From Tilletiaria anomala UBC 951 (taxonomy: Eukaryota; Basidiomycota; Exobasidiomycetes; Georgefischeriales; Tilletiariaceae), in the NCBI RefSeq assembly GCF_000711695.1, contig NW_013546938.1, positions 17,523 to 81,522 on the forward strand: DNA of 64,000 bases. The letters are read 5' to 3'. The translations under genes were made by a program, and so were the position numbers. This document shows, one piece after another, positions 34,552 through 45,856 of this stretch. How positions within the stretch are numbered: the first letter of the stretch is position 1; every line of letters begins with the position of its first letter. The notes beneath the pieces are model-generated. The model was given only the letters and a program-made list of their open reading frames with translations, ran no database searches and had not been told where the DNA came from.

Positions 34552-37500
34552 TTAGAGGCCGTACCGACTCTGCAGCCGCTGAACGATCAGTGGTGGGAAG
34601 TGCTTTTTTTGCTCTTCCCATTGCGCTCCGCTCATATCTTTGAACCCGGTTAGGATCTGCGCGCGTTAGGGTGGCATGGTCAGCGTGCGTCCAGACAGCA
34701 AAAAAGCACACGTACGTCCGCTACTGGTTCGACAAGTACTCACGCTGATGAACATATTATTGAGCTCCGCGCTCGGAGTAGTCCAGCGCACGACCGCCAT
34801 GCAAAAGTAGACAAATGACTTGGCCACTGTGAGGAACAGGAAAATATGCAACATTGAGCCTCAAGGAAACTTGATGGAACGGATAAAATGTCGTGTGACT
34901 CACCTCCATTGGGGTTGACTTTAATCATCTGGCAGAGACCCCTGAAAGCGCTGTCCTTCTCCTCGTTGTCCTTAATGTCCCACAGCGCCTGGCACCAGCG
35001 CTCTATGAAAATTTCAAGGTGCGGCGCGACGAGCTCCGGGCAAACGAGCCCCAATCGCCCAATTGTGACCGCCGCATTTTCCGTCAGGCTTTTGACGCTC
35101 TTTGGGTTGAGCAGCACGGGGACCAGCCGCTCCATCAACGGAGGCACCCACTGGTGCAGCTCTGGATCCGAGCCGTACTGCAGCGCAATCTCACCAGTGG
35201 CCCAGGCTGCATTGTTGCATACGCTCACGTTTTCCGGTTGGGGTTGATCCTCGATTTGAGAGACCAGCTCAGGCATGATCTGCGGCAACGATGGTCGCAA
35301 GAGATCGAATGCAGAGATGGCCAAATCACCGAGGAGCGCATACGCTGACTGCCGAATCGAGGATTCCGGGGTCTGGCAAATAAGCATGAGAGCTGTTAGC
35401 AAGCGAAGGAAATACCACAAAGAGGGGGAAGCCGCAACGTACCTGTACACACAAGCTGAGCAGCGGTAGGATGGAAGGCTGCGTGGAGCCGACCAGTTCC
35501 CTCGCTAAGCCCTGCAAGCCCTGCGTTAAGCCGCTGAGCAAATCGAGCGCGACGATGACGAATGTCTTGCCGTCGTCGTATTCATCGGCGGTGCCCGCCT
35601 GATAGCGCTTGATGACCTCGTCGACGATGAGTACGCAGCGCTGGAAGACGGGTTGCGCGAACGGCGCAAAACCTTCACCGACTGCGATCGTGACAGACGA
35701 GAGGCACTCGAGCAGTGGGATGAGGTCCGCGTCCTCGTTGGAAAGCGCCTGCCATTTCTGGATGAGCGGCGGCAGAAGGATGTTGATGTATTCCGGCCGA
35801 TTGAGCGCGGCACCCACCGAGTCTGCGAGCGTGCCGATGGCGTCGTAGAGGATAAGCAGGTTCTTCCGTTGGTACTTCTGGAACGCCGTCACCAACCCGG
35901 TCAGCACAGGCCCAAGATACGGCGCGATGATTGGGCCTGCTTCCTCTTCGAGCGTCGCAAAAGCACTGCAGCCTGCTTCCTGCACGCGTTTGTTCCCGTC
36001 GAGCACCATGCGCAGTAGGCCCTCCATTAGTGGGATAAAGTATGTGTTGAGGTGCTGCTCGGACGTGTCGGCGATGCACCAGCGGCAGTAGCGTCCCAAT
36101 GTCCAACAGGCGATGGAGCGCACAAGCGGCTTGGAGTCGTTGAGCGAGTTGATCAGGAATGGGATCAGCGTCGGTAGGTGCGGCTCAACGCCGCCGATGC
36201 AGCCCTCGGCAATGGCACCGAGCGCGAGGATGCCGACTTCGCGCTCCATCCACTCTTGGCTGAAGATACGGTCCTTGAGATGCGGAAAGAGCGTCTCGAG
36301 CATCGCATCGTTGAACTTAAGCGCCAACACGTCCAGCGCCGCCGCAGAACACTTGCGCAAATTCCACTCGCCGACACTTTCGTCGTCCTCCTCATCGTCG
36401 TCATCATCATAGTCTTCCTCCTCCGCGTCGAACTCCGCGTCGATGACCGCTCGCGACTTGCTCGTTCCTTGGCCATCTATCGGCTGCCCATTTTCATCCA
36501 GCCGCTCGTTCCGGTGATCTGCACCGCCATAATGCCGCGGCCGGATATCCTCTGGCCGATCGGGCACATCTGCATCGTCCTCATCGCCGCCCATGATCAT
36601 CAGGTCCTCCTCACTGTAAACCATGCACTTGAGCAGCACGGGCAGAATCTGGCCGAGGTACGGCGCGAGCTGGACAAAGATCGCGTCGTCTTCTGCAAAC
36701 TCGAGCCAGAACTCGCACGCTTCCAGTGCCGTGTCCTCGTCCTTGTCCTGTGTAGAATAGATCATGTAGTCGACGACGGCGCGCAGCTCGGGTATCAGCT
36801 TATCGGGCCGCGCGCCGAGGATGCATACGAACGCCTGGCACACGAACCGCCGGACGTTCGCCTCTGGATCGCTGGCGAGGCGGAAGAGGGCTTGGATGTA
36901 TGAATCGATATGCTGCAAGAGCGTGGGAGAGGCAATGTCTGTCATGCGATTTAACGAATTAAGCGCATGCGCTCGTATCCGCTTCTCGTGGTATTCCGCT
37001 GCCTGGATCCATCCAGGGATCAATCCCTCGATCGGCCGCATACCGTTGATCGTGCATGTCTCTAACAATTGCGGCATGTCTTCTGAGAGCTTTGCAAAGA
37101 CATTGAATGCACCCTGCGTGTACCCGAGCGACAGCAAGCCGGGTCAGCTCGTTCCTACGATTAGAGTGACCCTTTCGCCGCTAGTAAGCTCACCTCCATG
37201 GTGCTTGGATCTTGCGAGTTCATCATGTTGATGAGCTCCATCACACCTTGCGGCCACCCTTCGAGCCCTTCGGCGTTGAGCAAAGCGACAACGACCAGAC
37301 CGGCTGTCCGCCGGAGAATCTCATCGGACGAGCGGAGGACGGGGAAGATGACGCTCTTGATGTATTCGATGCTCTGTGTTGGGATGGAGTTGTGCTGCTC
37401 GTTAATCTCATTCTTGACGATGATACCCGCTATGGGACTTGCGGAGAACTCGTTTGGCGAGAAATGTGTGAAGATGTAGGTGAGGTAGCTGGTGTAGTCT

Positions 37501-37722
37501 GGTAATTTGCTCATGTGGTTTAACCGCTACAACGAACCAATCGGCAGCATACAAGTGTGAGCATGCTACCAGAAGAAGCGACTTTCGGAGAGCTAGAGCT
37601 CCACTTACATCTGTTACACCGAGTTGAACTTCGCGGGACGTGTTGGACGTGTCCTCCAGCATGCTGATGCATTGCTGGAGGATCCCTTGGTCCGGCTGCC
37701 ACTGCGCTACTGCCGCTGCCAT
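34552..37722 (-). CDS. KAP104: Transportin (karyopherin beta-2, Kap104)
   Basis: Nuclear import receptor for PY-NLS cargoes such as hnRNP proteins. Six exons, 37609-37722, 37194-37526, 35443-37113, 34904-35372, 34744-34826 and 34552-34656 (924 aa), all in phase. HEAT repeats throughout. Transportin-specific features: start WQPDQGILQQCISMLEDT; KNEIN near residue 90; HIDSYIQALFRLASDPEANV; TALEACEFWLEFAED; the long acidic H8-type loop (DAEEEDYDDDDDEEDDESV, near 380-400) followed by WNLRKCSAAALDVLA; and the end ILTGFKDMSGAQWEEQ...LQSRYGL, recovered only in the last small exon. The acidic loop followed by WNLRKCSAAALDVLA separates it from importin-beta 1. Confidence 0.95.
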
Positions 37723-38303
37723 CGTGCCGGCCTTACTCTACCGCGCTGCTCGAAAGAGACCGTACTTGCTTCCAAGGCGGGAAGAGTTTCTCAGAATCAA
37801 AACGGAGCGAGCTTGCTCTAGCGTCCGCCTTGTGCTTGTCCTGCGTCTTCTAGCGACAGGTCGTCGTGCTGTCGAATGAGACCGAAGTCAACCCGTGAGT
37901 CAACCAGGTGGATTCGACTGTATGTGGCGGGAGAAGCGCTTTGCGAAACAAGTGCTCTCAAATGTTGAGAGGAACTTCGTTGCTACAGATGTCGTTTGCA
38001 GGAGGGCGTCTTGGCTGCCGGACGGGCGCGCGCCCGCAGGACAACTTCCAAACAAGCTCAAGGCGGGTACAACAAAGCACGCACCCCACCTCGCAAGCGC
38101 TGCTTCCTACCGAAAGCACTGGCTGCGTTGGCGTTCAACTTGCTCGAGGAAAATGAAGGAGCCAACAGCACTCTTCTGACGGCTCTCTATCCAGAGCCAT
38201 CCGATGGATACCACGCTCCATTCGATATTGTAGGCATACAACAACTTCCATCGCAATTGCTTTCTTGGACGCTCCCTATACTTCTTCTTGACGTTCACTG
38301 GGG
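37723..38303. other. Intergenic upstream of transportin
   Basis: 581 bp; transportin promoter side. No gene recognised. Confidence 0.4.
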
Positions 38304-38591
38304 ATGAAGTTCTTTCTTTTTGTCATCGTTTTCCAGCTCAGCGGAGCAGTCAGCAGCGTGAGTTGCATTCGTTCATTCATTCTTTTTTCACAAGTTGTGC
38401 GCCTCTCTCTCGCCTAAGGCATGCGTTCCGTATTCCGTGCCCCTCAGCGGACGCAAGAGTGGTCGGCGAGACAGGATTTACAAGTGAAATCAGAGCTCCA
38501 TTCAAATTCTCCTAAACATCACGTGTTTTCTAATCGTCAAGTGTTGTATACAGATAGGCGTATTCGGGTAGAGGACTTCGCTCATCCCTGA
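38304..38591 (+). CDS. Predicted small secreted protein, 65 aa
   Basis: Too short for a simple open-frame scan; found by splicing. Exon 1 (38304-38357) encodes MKFFLFVIVFQLSGAVSS, a textbook signal peptide. It ends at a GTGAGT donor. The 90-nt intron (38358-38447) has a pyrimidine-rich 3' end (TTCCGTGCCCCTCAG). Exon 2 (38448-38591) joins in phase and reads 47 residues (RTQEWSARQDLQVKSELHSN..., end VEDFAHP) to TGA. The mature peptide is hydrophilic, has no Cys, and matches no family I know. Without splicing the frame ends after 37 residues. Signal and splice sites are seen; expression and secretion are inference. Confidence 0.45.
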
Positions 38592-39246
38592 CGTCAAGAC
38601 AAACTCTATAAACCATGCCACCCCACAAGTACTGTGGAGGAAGGCCAAGGAAGGGTGTTCCACCATATCACGCCAAAGAAACGCCTCGCAGGCGGTGTAT
38701 ATGCTGGCGTCGACAGTATCGCCAGAGGTGCGCATACCGTTCTGAGCACGTCTCTGCAGCAATCTGAAGGGGCTTTTGGGTGACAGGTGCAAAGTTCAAC
38801 CCAAATTGTTGTGATTGTGATGCTTTGGGGTTTAGGAAGTATGTCAACTCTAGCAGAAATACAATGTATTTGGCGTAAAGTATGTGTTAGCAGAGTCTGC
38901 AATAATGATATGATTATTCACTGTACGAATAGGCGCCGCAGTTGGACGCGCCCTGTGCGCCTGCGAAATGCGTTTGTGGACTTGGGCTCATTTGCGCCTC
39001 CCTTTGTTCGAAGCGAGCCTCGCTTGCATGTCCGCGTATGTATCGCAAACTGATTCAAGCATTAGAGCAGTGCTCAGTCCAGCCTGCCTTGCAGATCCCC
39101 TCTCCTTTTTACGTCACCCGACATTGGCCGCCCCGCAGAGTCCTCCGGCAAACGTACCTTGCTGCTTCCGCCGCCGCCGCTGCTGCTGCTGGCTTCTTCA
39201 CCCGATAAGGCTTCCATGAGTTCTGGTCTCACTTCGCCGCCGTTAT
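38592..39246. other. Intergenic region
   Basis: 655 bp, relatively AT-rich around 38800-38930. On the minus strand an open stretch (39166-39246) ending at a GTACGT donor with a possible acceptor near 39050 could be a 3' exon of the FAD-domain gene, but no domain is recognisable. Confidence 0.35.
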
Positions 39247-40320
39247 TCATAGTGGCACGTGTTGGCGGCGATAGCCGCGCTTGATCCCCCCAAATTCTTT
39301 CTCTGCCTTCCTACTGCGTGACTCGCATCTGTGAAAGGGCGGCAGCATCGGTGGGGAGGCGCCAGTGGTATCTATCGCGCGGGGTGTGTTTTCTTGTACG
39401 ATGCTGAAGGATGGCTCCTGCATGACGACCATTTCTTGCAGATTGCCTCTTGCGGCCGAAACGCTGGCCGGTATAATGTCTGGCTTGCGTAAACAGTTCG
39501 GCGCGCTGCTGTCGCCGCCGGCAAGCAGACCAGTGTACTGTCTGACCATCTTTGCGCGTTCATTGATCGCCGCGACATTGGACGTTAAAATGGTCGTGGT
39601 CAGCTGTGGCCAGGCCTGCGGTTGCGGCTGTGCCTGCGCGAGAGGCTGTGGGACACACGATACCGAAGATGAGGCTGCTAGCATGGGTGTTCCTGCCTCT
39701 GGCAAGGCCACGCCGAGTGGGCGTGGAACATGCATGCGCACGCTATCCATCAGGCGCATGACGATGATAATGCCTTCTTGAATGGCCCAGCCAGCTGTAG
39801 CGTAGCCTCCACTCTTGACAGATGGCGAGAACCCGTGTGCATTGCAGAATTTGAGGATGCTGTATGCGTTCATGAGAATGCTTTGCCGTCAGTCGCCATA
39901 TGACTAAAGCCACGAAATCTAACTGATTTGTAGTATTTACACGCACGCGACGACATCTTCCGTGTTCACCGGCAAGTCTAAGAGCCACGCATTCAGCGCC
40001 ACGGCCGCATTGAACAGCCCAGACCGTGGATCAAAGTCCCCCTCATCCCTCCGAAGCACACTCCTCTTGACAAGCTGAGCCAGCTCGCCACTTACGGCGA
40101 CGAACTTCGCCAGGCGGGTTGTTAGCTCTGCTTCCGACATGTCTTCCTCTCGCCGACGCTGGTTCGTTGTGATCAGCAAATTGTCCGCGCTTGCGAGTGT
40201 CACGTTGGGGCTCGCAGGCGGATTGTGGCTGGATATGCTGAAGCTAGGCACCGGCGAGACGCAAGCGGCGGCGGGCGGTGATGGCGCTGACAATGCTGCT
40301 CCCGGTGCTAGTCGGCACAA
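39247..40320 (-). pseudogene. Fragment of an FAD-binding (PCMH-type) oxidoreductase, probably degenerate
   Basis: Two exons are evident: about 39956-40320 (translation from the ATG at 40140 gives MSEAELTTRL...) and 39247-39852. The donor GTGCGT after GTCGC and an acceptor ATACAG join as DVVAILKFCNAHGFSPSVKSGGYATAGWAI, the first half of an FAD_binding_4 domain (compare the family pattern FCNAHG...VKSGGY). After DSVRM the sequence turns Pro/Gln-rich and low-complexity, and the second half of the domain (the usual GGG-type FAD motif and substrate domain) is not found in the downstream 1.5 kb. Either the gene has decayed, or the remaining exons are very diverged. The 5' end is also uncertain: the frame runs open to 40320 without an ATG. 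Confidence 0.5.
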
Positions 40321-41135
40321 TCAATGCACCGGGCACGGAGCGAGACAACATTGGGGCCTGTGGCGGGCTCATCTTTTCCAGATGGCCCTCCTGAATGCGC
40401 TTCATGCCATGTCCAGGTTATGAGCGCAACCAGTGGCGATCCCTTGCATGGAAACTATACTTTCGCCGGCCCTAAAGCTCGAGATGTATGTACCACTTGC
40501 GCGACTCTGACGCTTGGCGTGCTGGCGAATGATAGATTGTGCTCTCCCTTGGAAAACAAGATGTCTTCCTCCAGCTGCTAGCCTTTAGGGGCAATTTGCG
40601 AAGTTGCGATGCAATTGAGTATACTGGCCTCCGGAAGAGTTTAGACAGTGCGGTACCAGAGTGGCCACGAGGAGGCTGGACAGCAGCGCCATGCCGCCAA
40701 GCTCCGCCTTCACCTCTCCCACCAGCCTGGGCTAAAAGGCTCAAGGCGTCATCTGATGCGCACAGACCTGGCCAGGCTGGTCAGTCCGTCAGACCGATCG
40801 CCTTCGTCGGAATGAGGAGTGACAAGAGGATCTGTTGGACATTGGGGATGGACCAGGAATGGTAGACTGCAGAGGCAAGCGTTCCGCCAAAGTATCGATC
40901 GCGACTCAGCACTGCGCCAGTCTGCACGGGCCACACGCGTTGATTCTCCGCGCTCACGAGTCGCGACCCGCTCCTTCCAGCTATATACTAACCCCCGTTC
41001 TTGCAGCCTGATTACAAGGTGGATTCGTTCTATCCTTAAAAGTACCGACAACCACTCGACATTGCAGCGGTACAGCTGGCCAGTGTATGTGATCAGATCG
41101 TTTCTGCCTGTACGACGAGCGCTGGCGTGGCGGCA
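40321..41135. other. Divergent intergenic, FAD-domain fragment / PITH gene
   Basis: 815 bp. A short minus-strand open frame starting MKRIQEGHLEKM near 40405 could be an upstream exon of the FAD-domain gene but could not be joined convincingly. Confidence 0.35.
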
Positions 41136-41904
41136 ATGGTAAGGTGCGGTGACGAGCATCATGGCCATGGCCACTGCCATGGGCACTCGCATGACGACGA
41201 CGACCACCTCAAGACTGAGGGCGAGCAGGACTATCTGTACGGCGTCGTCGACAGGGACGCAGTTCTAGTCCTCAATGAGCATGAACCAGTGGGTGCTAGA
41301 TCCGGCGGTGGAGCTCTAATTTTAATGCGCACAACTGATTCAAAGTCCCCACGCATTGCAGAACGCAGGCAAGCGCATCATCAAGCCTTGGGCGGAGCGC
41401 AACACGCTCGAAACCTATGTGGAATCGAGCGTGGACGACTCACTGCTGATCCGCATCCCTTTCGCCTCCTCTTCGTCGGTCAAGCTACGCACACTGCTGC
41501 TCAACGCGGGTCCGGGCGAGCAGACGCCGGACACGGTGCACATCTTCACCAACAGCACGCCGCCAATCGACTTTGCTGACGCTGCCGACCGCGCGGCGCT
41601 GCCGCCCAAGTCGCCTCAGGCGCCTGCGCAGACATTATCCAACGTCGCTGCGACAAATGCGACGCAAGTCGTCGAGTACCCCCTGCGCGTCGCCAAGTTC
41701 AGCCGCGTGCGCGACGTGACTCTCTACATTCCCGCCAGCCAGGGAGCAGAGACGACGCGCGTCTACTTTGCCGGGTTCAAGGGCGAATGGGAGAAGAGCT
41801 CTCGAGAAGCGCCGGTAGGAATCATCTACGAGAGCGCACCGCAGCTGAAGGATCATGTCAAGGTCGCAGGCACCGCAGCTGGGTCCAATAACCTTGGTTC
41901 ATAG
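41136..41904 (+). CDS. PITH domain protein (PITHD1-like)
   Basis: Two exons, 41136-41288 and 41362-41904 (231 aa). The PITH domain is the proteasome-interacting module of thioredoxin-like TXNL1; stand-alone versions are PITHD1-like. The His-rich N-terminus (HHGHGHCHGHSHDDDDH) mirrors the HGHSH start of PITHD1. Domain landmarks: LYGVVDRDAVLVLNEHEP joined to NAGKRIIKPWAERN, YVESSVDDSLLIRIPF, VKLRTLLLNAGPG, VHIFTN, VEYPLRVAKFSRVRDVTLYI and TRVYFAGFKGEW. The chosen ATG (41136) is preceded in frame only by non-ATG codons. The intron donor is GTGGGT at 41289. Confidence 0.9.
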
Positions 41905-42160
41905 CCATAGTTCCGCGACCGGGATCGGGTAAGGGATACACCAGCGGAGGAAAGACGCAACCGCCAAAGGCTATATCCAAGTCGTCCACGCACGCTTGTA
42001 TAGTTCAGCCTAATACTTTCTCTCTTTAGCACCATGTAGCAAATATCTTTACTGATCTGCAGAGTGATGATTTGATCATTGCACAAGCGCATCGCGCAGC
42101 TTTTGCTGCTTCGTCTTCAACCTGAGGAGCGACGACAGCATCAAAAGGAAAGTTCGAGCT

Positions 42161-44188
42161 TCAGCGCACATTAATCCCAAAGGTACCACATACGACTAAC
42201 TTTTCGTTTTCGAGTTCTAGCTCCCTCATCGTAGTGTCCTTTTGCGCCAGTTGAATCTTGAGCTTCTCCACCAGCGCTTCGAGCTCCTTCACCTGTGCAT
42301 GCATACAAGACAGATCAGAATCAAGCGCAGACTCTTCATGTACTATGCAACGAGCGCCTCGCACCTTGGAGTCAGAAGCACCGTCGTTGCTAGCCGCCGC
42401 AGGCTCGGAGACGACTGGAGCGGGAGCATGGACAGGAGCAGCACTTAAGCTGCTGCTTCCCTTGAGGAAAGACAGGGTGCTGCCTGCACCGGCTGATGCG
42501 ATAGATGCACCGGGCAGCGGGCTGTCATCCGCGGGCGTGGCAGAAAGCTGCCTAATCGGTGTAGCTAGTGCAGACTTAGGAGTTTCAGCGGCGGGGGATG
42601 CAGCTGGTGCGGCGCCAGCAGCAGGTGCTGGCAAAGGTGAAGGTGAAGGAGAGAACGAGGACTTGGGCACGGCAGCAGGGACAGGGGCAGGGGCAGAGGC
42701 AGCGCCGTTCTGCTTCGGTGGCTCAGCCGGCTTGCCCAGGACCCCGCTCTTGTCGTCGAGGTTGATCAAATTGGGCATGGACGTCTTGCCCGCGAAAAAT
42801 TCCGCAGCGCTCAGCGCAGGCACGTCCGATGGAGCAGGCGGGAAGATGTCCGACTGGAAGGAGTCGGCGCGACGGGGCACGAGGAACGAGATCGGCTGCA
42901 CCATGTTTCCCGTCACCTTCATCGCGCGTGCGATCTCGTTCTCGTCCGTGTTAAGCGAGCGGCGCGGGATGAACGTCAGGCCACGCTGCGGCTCGGTGCT
43001 CTTGTACTCGGTCAGGTAATGCAACTCATCCGACTCGTACTCATAGTAGCGGATGTTGCCATCACCCTTGCCGGCGAGGAAGCAAATGTTGTTGTCGGAC
43101 CAGAACGGCATGATAATCCCGCTGCTTGAGTCCAGCGTAATCGACTTCAGCGGTTTAGACAGGTTCGTTGAGTCCCACAGGAAGAGTTGTCTATCGCTCA
43201 TCTTACTGAAGCCGGTCGTAATGATGCGGTCCAGGCTGCCGCACCAGACAACGCGCGCGCCCTTGATCCCGCCGTGGCTCTCTGCGACCTGTACGGGATC
43301 GCCACCTTTCCTGGTGTCAAATGTGCGCAGCTTCCTGTCGCGACTGGTCGCAACGAGAGTGGATCCTGTCCAGTCAAAGTCAAATGACTGCATCGCATCT
43401 GTGAAGCCCTTCAATTCTACCTTGGCGACGCCTGCCTCAATGTCGTAGAGACGCACAATATGGTCACCAGATGCGGCGGCCATAACATTGTTGGCCGTCG
43501 GATGGAACAGCACCTGCCCGACCTTTCTCCCCGAGCCGCCAGCGATCTTTGCGACCGGATGCATGTCTTTGACCCCGCCTGCCTTTTCCTTCTCCTTCTC
43601 GCTCATGTCCAGCACGTCGAAGAGGGTGTCGTCAACCTTCCACACACCAATCGTGCCGTCGTCGCTGGCACTGGCGAGCATCTGGTCATTGAACGGCGAG
43701 AAAGCGGTGTCGAGCACGGGAGCAGAATGACCGCGACATAGCGGATAGATATCAGGCAACTTGCCGTAGTTCGCCGTTGGAATGACCGCGAATGCTCCAC
43801 CCCCTGAAGCTTGCCAGTTCACCGAGACGTAGCGTCCATTCGCTGCGACGAGATTCGTATCCCAGGCCTGCAGGTTTCAATTTCATGACCCGTTCGTTTA
43901 GTTTACGGATCATTGTGCAACAAACGAAAAAAGAGATTTCCTCACATTATTTGAAACCTGTTCGTTGCAAAGTAGCAGCTAAATTCAGTGCTCGCGCGCG
44001 AAGGAGGTTCGAAGAGCCCAATGACGCGAACGCACCTTGACATTGTCATAGCACCCTTCCTTCTTGGCTGGATTACCGTATACATGACTGCACACAGGGA
44101 CGTCGCAGATGAGATCAGGATGCTATTTGCCTAGCTTCCATCCACGCTCAGCTCACCGATATTTGGACGGGCGAACGAAGCGACTCAT
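42161..44188 (-). CDS. CRN1: Coronin, actin-binding WD-repeat protein
   Basis: Five exons: 44157-44188, 44036-44087, 43946-43957 (12-nt microexon), 42365-43867, 42161-42292 (576 aa). Cortical actin regulator. Spliced start: MSRFVRPSKYRHVYGNPAKK, EGCYDNVK + VSNN (microexon) + AWDTNLVAANGRYVSVNWQ, matching the coronin DUF1899 and first blade. WD-repeat propeller: FSPFNDQMLASASDDGTIGVW, VGQVLFHPTANNVMAAASGD, RDRKLRTFDTRKGG. Then the coronin C-terminal signature (NIRYYEYESDELHYL, RGLTFIPRRSLN), a Pro/Ala-rich unique region, and a short C-terminal coiled coil (VKELEALVEKLKIQLAQKDTTMRELELENEKL) for oligomerisation. The last intron (42293-42364, 72 nt) is in frame and stop-free. Confidence 0.95.
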
Positions 44189-45856
44189 GTTGGACAATCG
44201 ACGGGGCGGGTAGGGCAAGTACCCTGCAACGAGGATGTGCGCTGTGGGGTCAACTGGACTGCGGCACCACCAGCTGGCAGGTACAGGAATATCTGGAGCC
44301 GATGCCAAGCCCTCAGTCCGAGAGCTTTGATTTCAAAAAGTTGCAAAGCATGTACTTGTGCATCCAATCTCTCACGGAGATCATCGCTCTGAGCTGCTCC
44401 TAGTGATGCTGGTGCTGGCCGGTGGGTTGTCATGTGTGGCGCGCGGGGTTTGCGCTCTGGCACACTGTGTGCGCACCCATATCCCGAGTCCCGAAGAATC
44501 ACGGTTCTCGCCCTTTTACATGCCTGGCAATCGAGTCCAGTCGTTGCCAGCACCAACAACAGTCGTCTTCATCGCCAGGAGGAAGTCCTTCGATGGATGG
44601 CGTTGACGGCGGTGGAGTGCTGCCCACTTGTGGACGAGCCGCCGCCGTCATAGAACGAGGACAAAGGCCTCATTGGTTGAGTGGAGGAGGAAGGGCTGCT
44701 CGCACCGCATGACGACGATGATGAGATCGAAGCGCAGGGCGACAAGGAAGCGGGACCGGCGTCTGAAATGTGAAATCTCGTACGCAAGCGCGCAGGAGAT
44801 CCTGCACGAGCTGTGCACGGAAGGAATCACTCAAACAGCGGAAGACAGGACAAAACCTGCCCGCCTGTGAGGATCTTGAGGCTCTCGGACCTCGCCAGCA
44901 AGCTTGCACATCTAGTGGAGGGCCAAACTTCACGAGGCATTATCCGCTTCCTCGCGATGTAGTAGGCGAGATTGCGCTGGAGGTCCTTAGCATGGGGGCA
45001 TCGAGAGCGGCAACATACGTTGGCGCACGCACATCTCCCATCGCCATTGAACTAGGGCGTGGGACCTTCGAAAGATCGCGCGAAACTTGGATCGCTGCAG
45101 CGTTCATCTCGGTCTGCACAGGACCAGGCAGTGTCCATGGATCAGGTCAATTCGCCATTTCAGACTTATGCTGGGATGGGTCGGTCGAAATTATCACTTG
45201 ATGGCGACGCCTAGCGGCAGGGATATGCGCGAAGGTGTGACCATGATCATGAAACCCCATAGCTCCCGCGCCTATCCTCACCTTGGCTCACTCTCATCGC
45301 TCGTGGCCCGCACTCCCTGACCATGGCGATGATGGGTCTACGCCATATAGGACATGTGTGCGGCTTTTGTCTAGCTATGGAGGCTGTGGACCCTGCGAGG
45401 ATCCATCCGCAATCATCTATGGTCATTGTTGCGCTGGGTAGCATTTATTGTGAAGGATGGAAAGGAACAAGCGATGATGTGCATTCAGCTCTCCCACGGC
45501 GCTAGCCCCACCATTGGCACATCCACCGGCAGCTCCCTCTCTCCTCTTATCACTCATGGTCGACTTTGCTACATGCACCTGTATGCTCCTCAGACGTATG
45601 AATCTATCCATTATCCCTACCTGCCTTCGTAGAGTGCCTCAACACCGCTGGGGAGTGGTCTACCGCGAGCGCCGACCAGCGTGCATCGCTAGGTCATGCG
45701 GCACCAAATTTTACGGCGAGTGTTACTTTAGGAAATCAATCAACAACAACCGTGTCATTCTCACCAGGTGCATAGCACTTAAAATTACAGGTTGATCTCG
45801 GGAAGGCGTGAGCCAAGAATGAACACTTGAGAAGACGCGTTCATCGTACGTATCAG
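44189..45856. other. Gene-poor stretch upstream of coronin
   Basis: 1.67 kb. Open frames such as 44770-45201 (plus) show no recognised family and no splice model closed convincingly. A peptide-like stretch on the plus strand at 44867-44959 ends in tandem stops. Probably coronin promoter plus the 3' flank of the membrane-protein gene. Confidence 0.4.

Noticed and set aside
38990-39012. ACAAAGGGA, the smut pheromone response element, on the minus strand (also at 12246-12254)
   Set aside because: About half a match per 64 kb is expected by chance on two strands; one copy lies inside the hydrolase gene, and there is no cluster near a mating gene.
42161-44188. Direct exon 2 to exon 4 splice of coronin without the microexon
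   Set aside because: Leaves the conserved VSxN tetrapeptide missing although a perfectly flanked 12-nt exon encoding it is present.
44867-44959. Peptide-like frame starting VRILRLSDLASKLAHLVEG
   Set aside because: No ATG, preceded by a stop, closes at tandem stops, and no donor/acceptor pair attached it to other exons.
44770-45201. 143-codon plus-strand open frame
   Set aside because: Arg/Ser-rich mixed composition, no domain, no neighbouring splice support.
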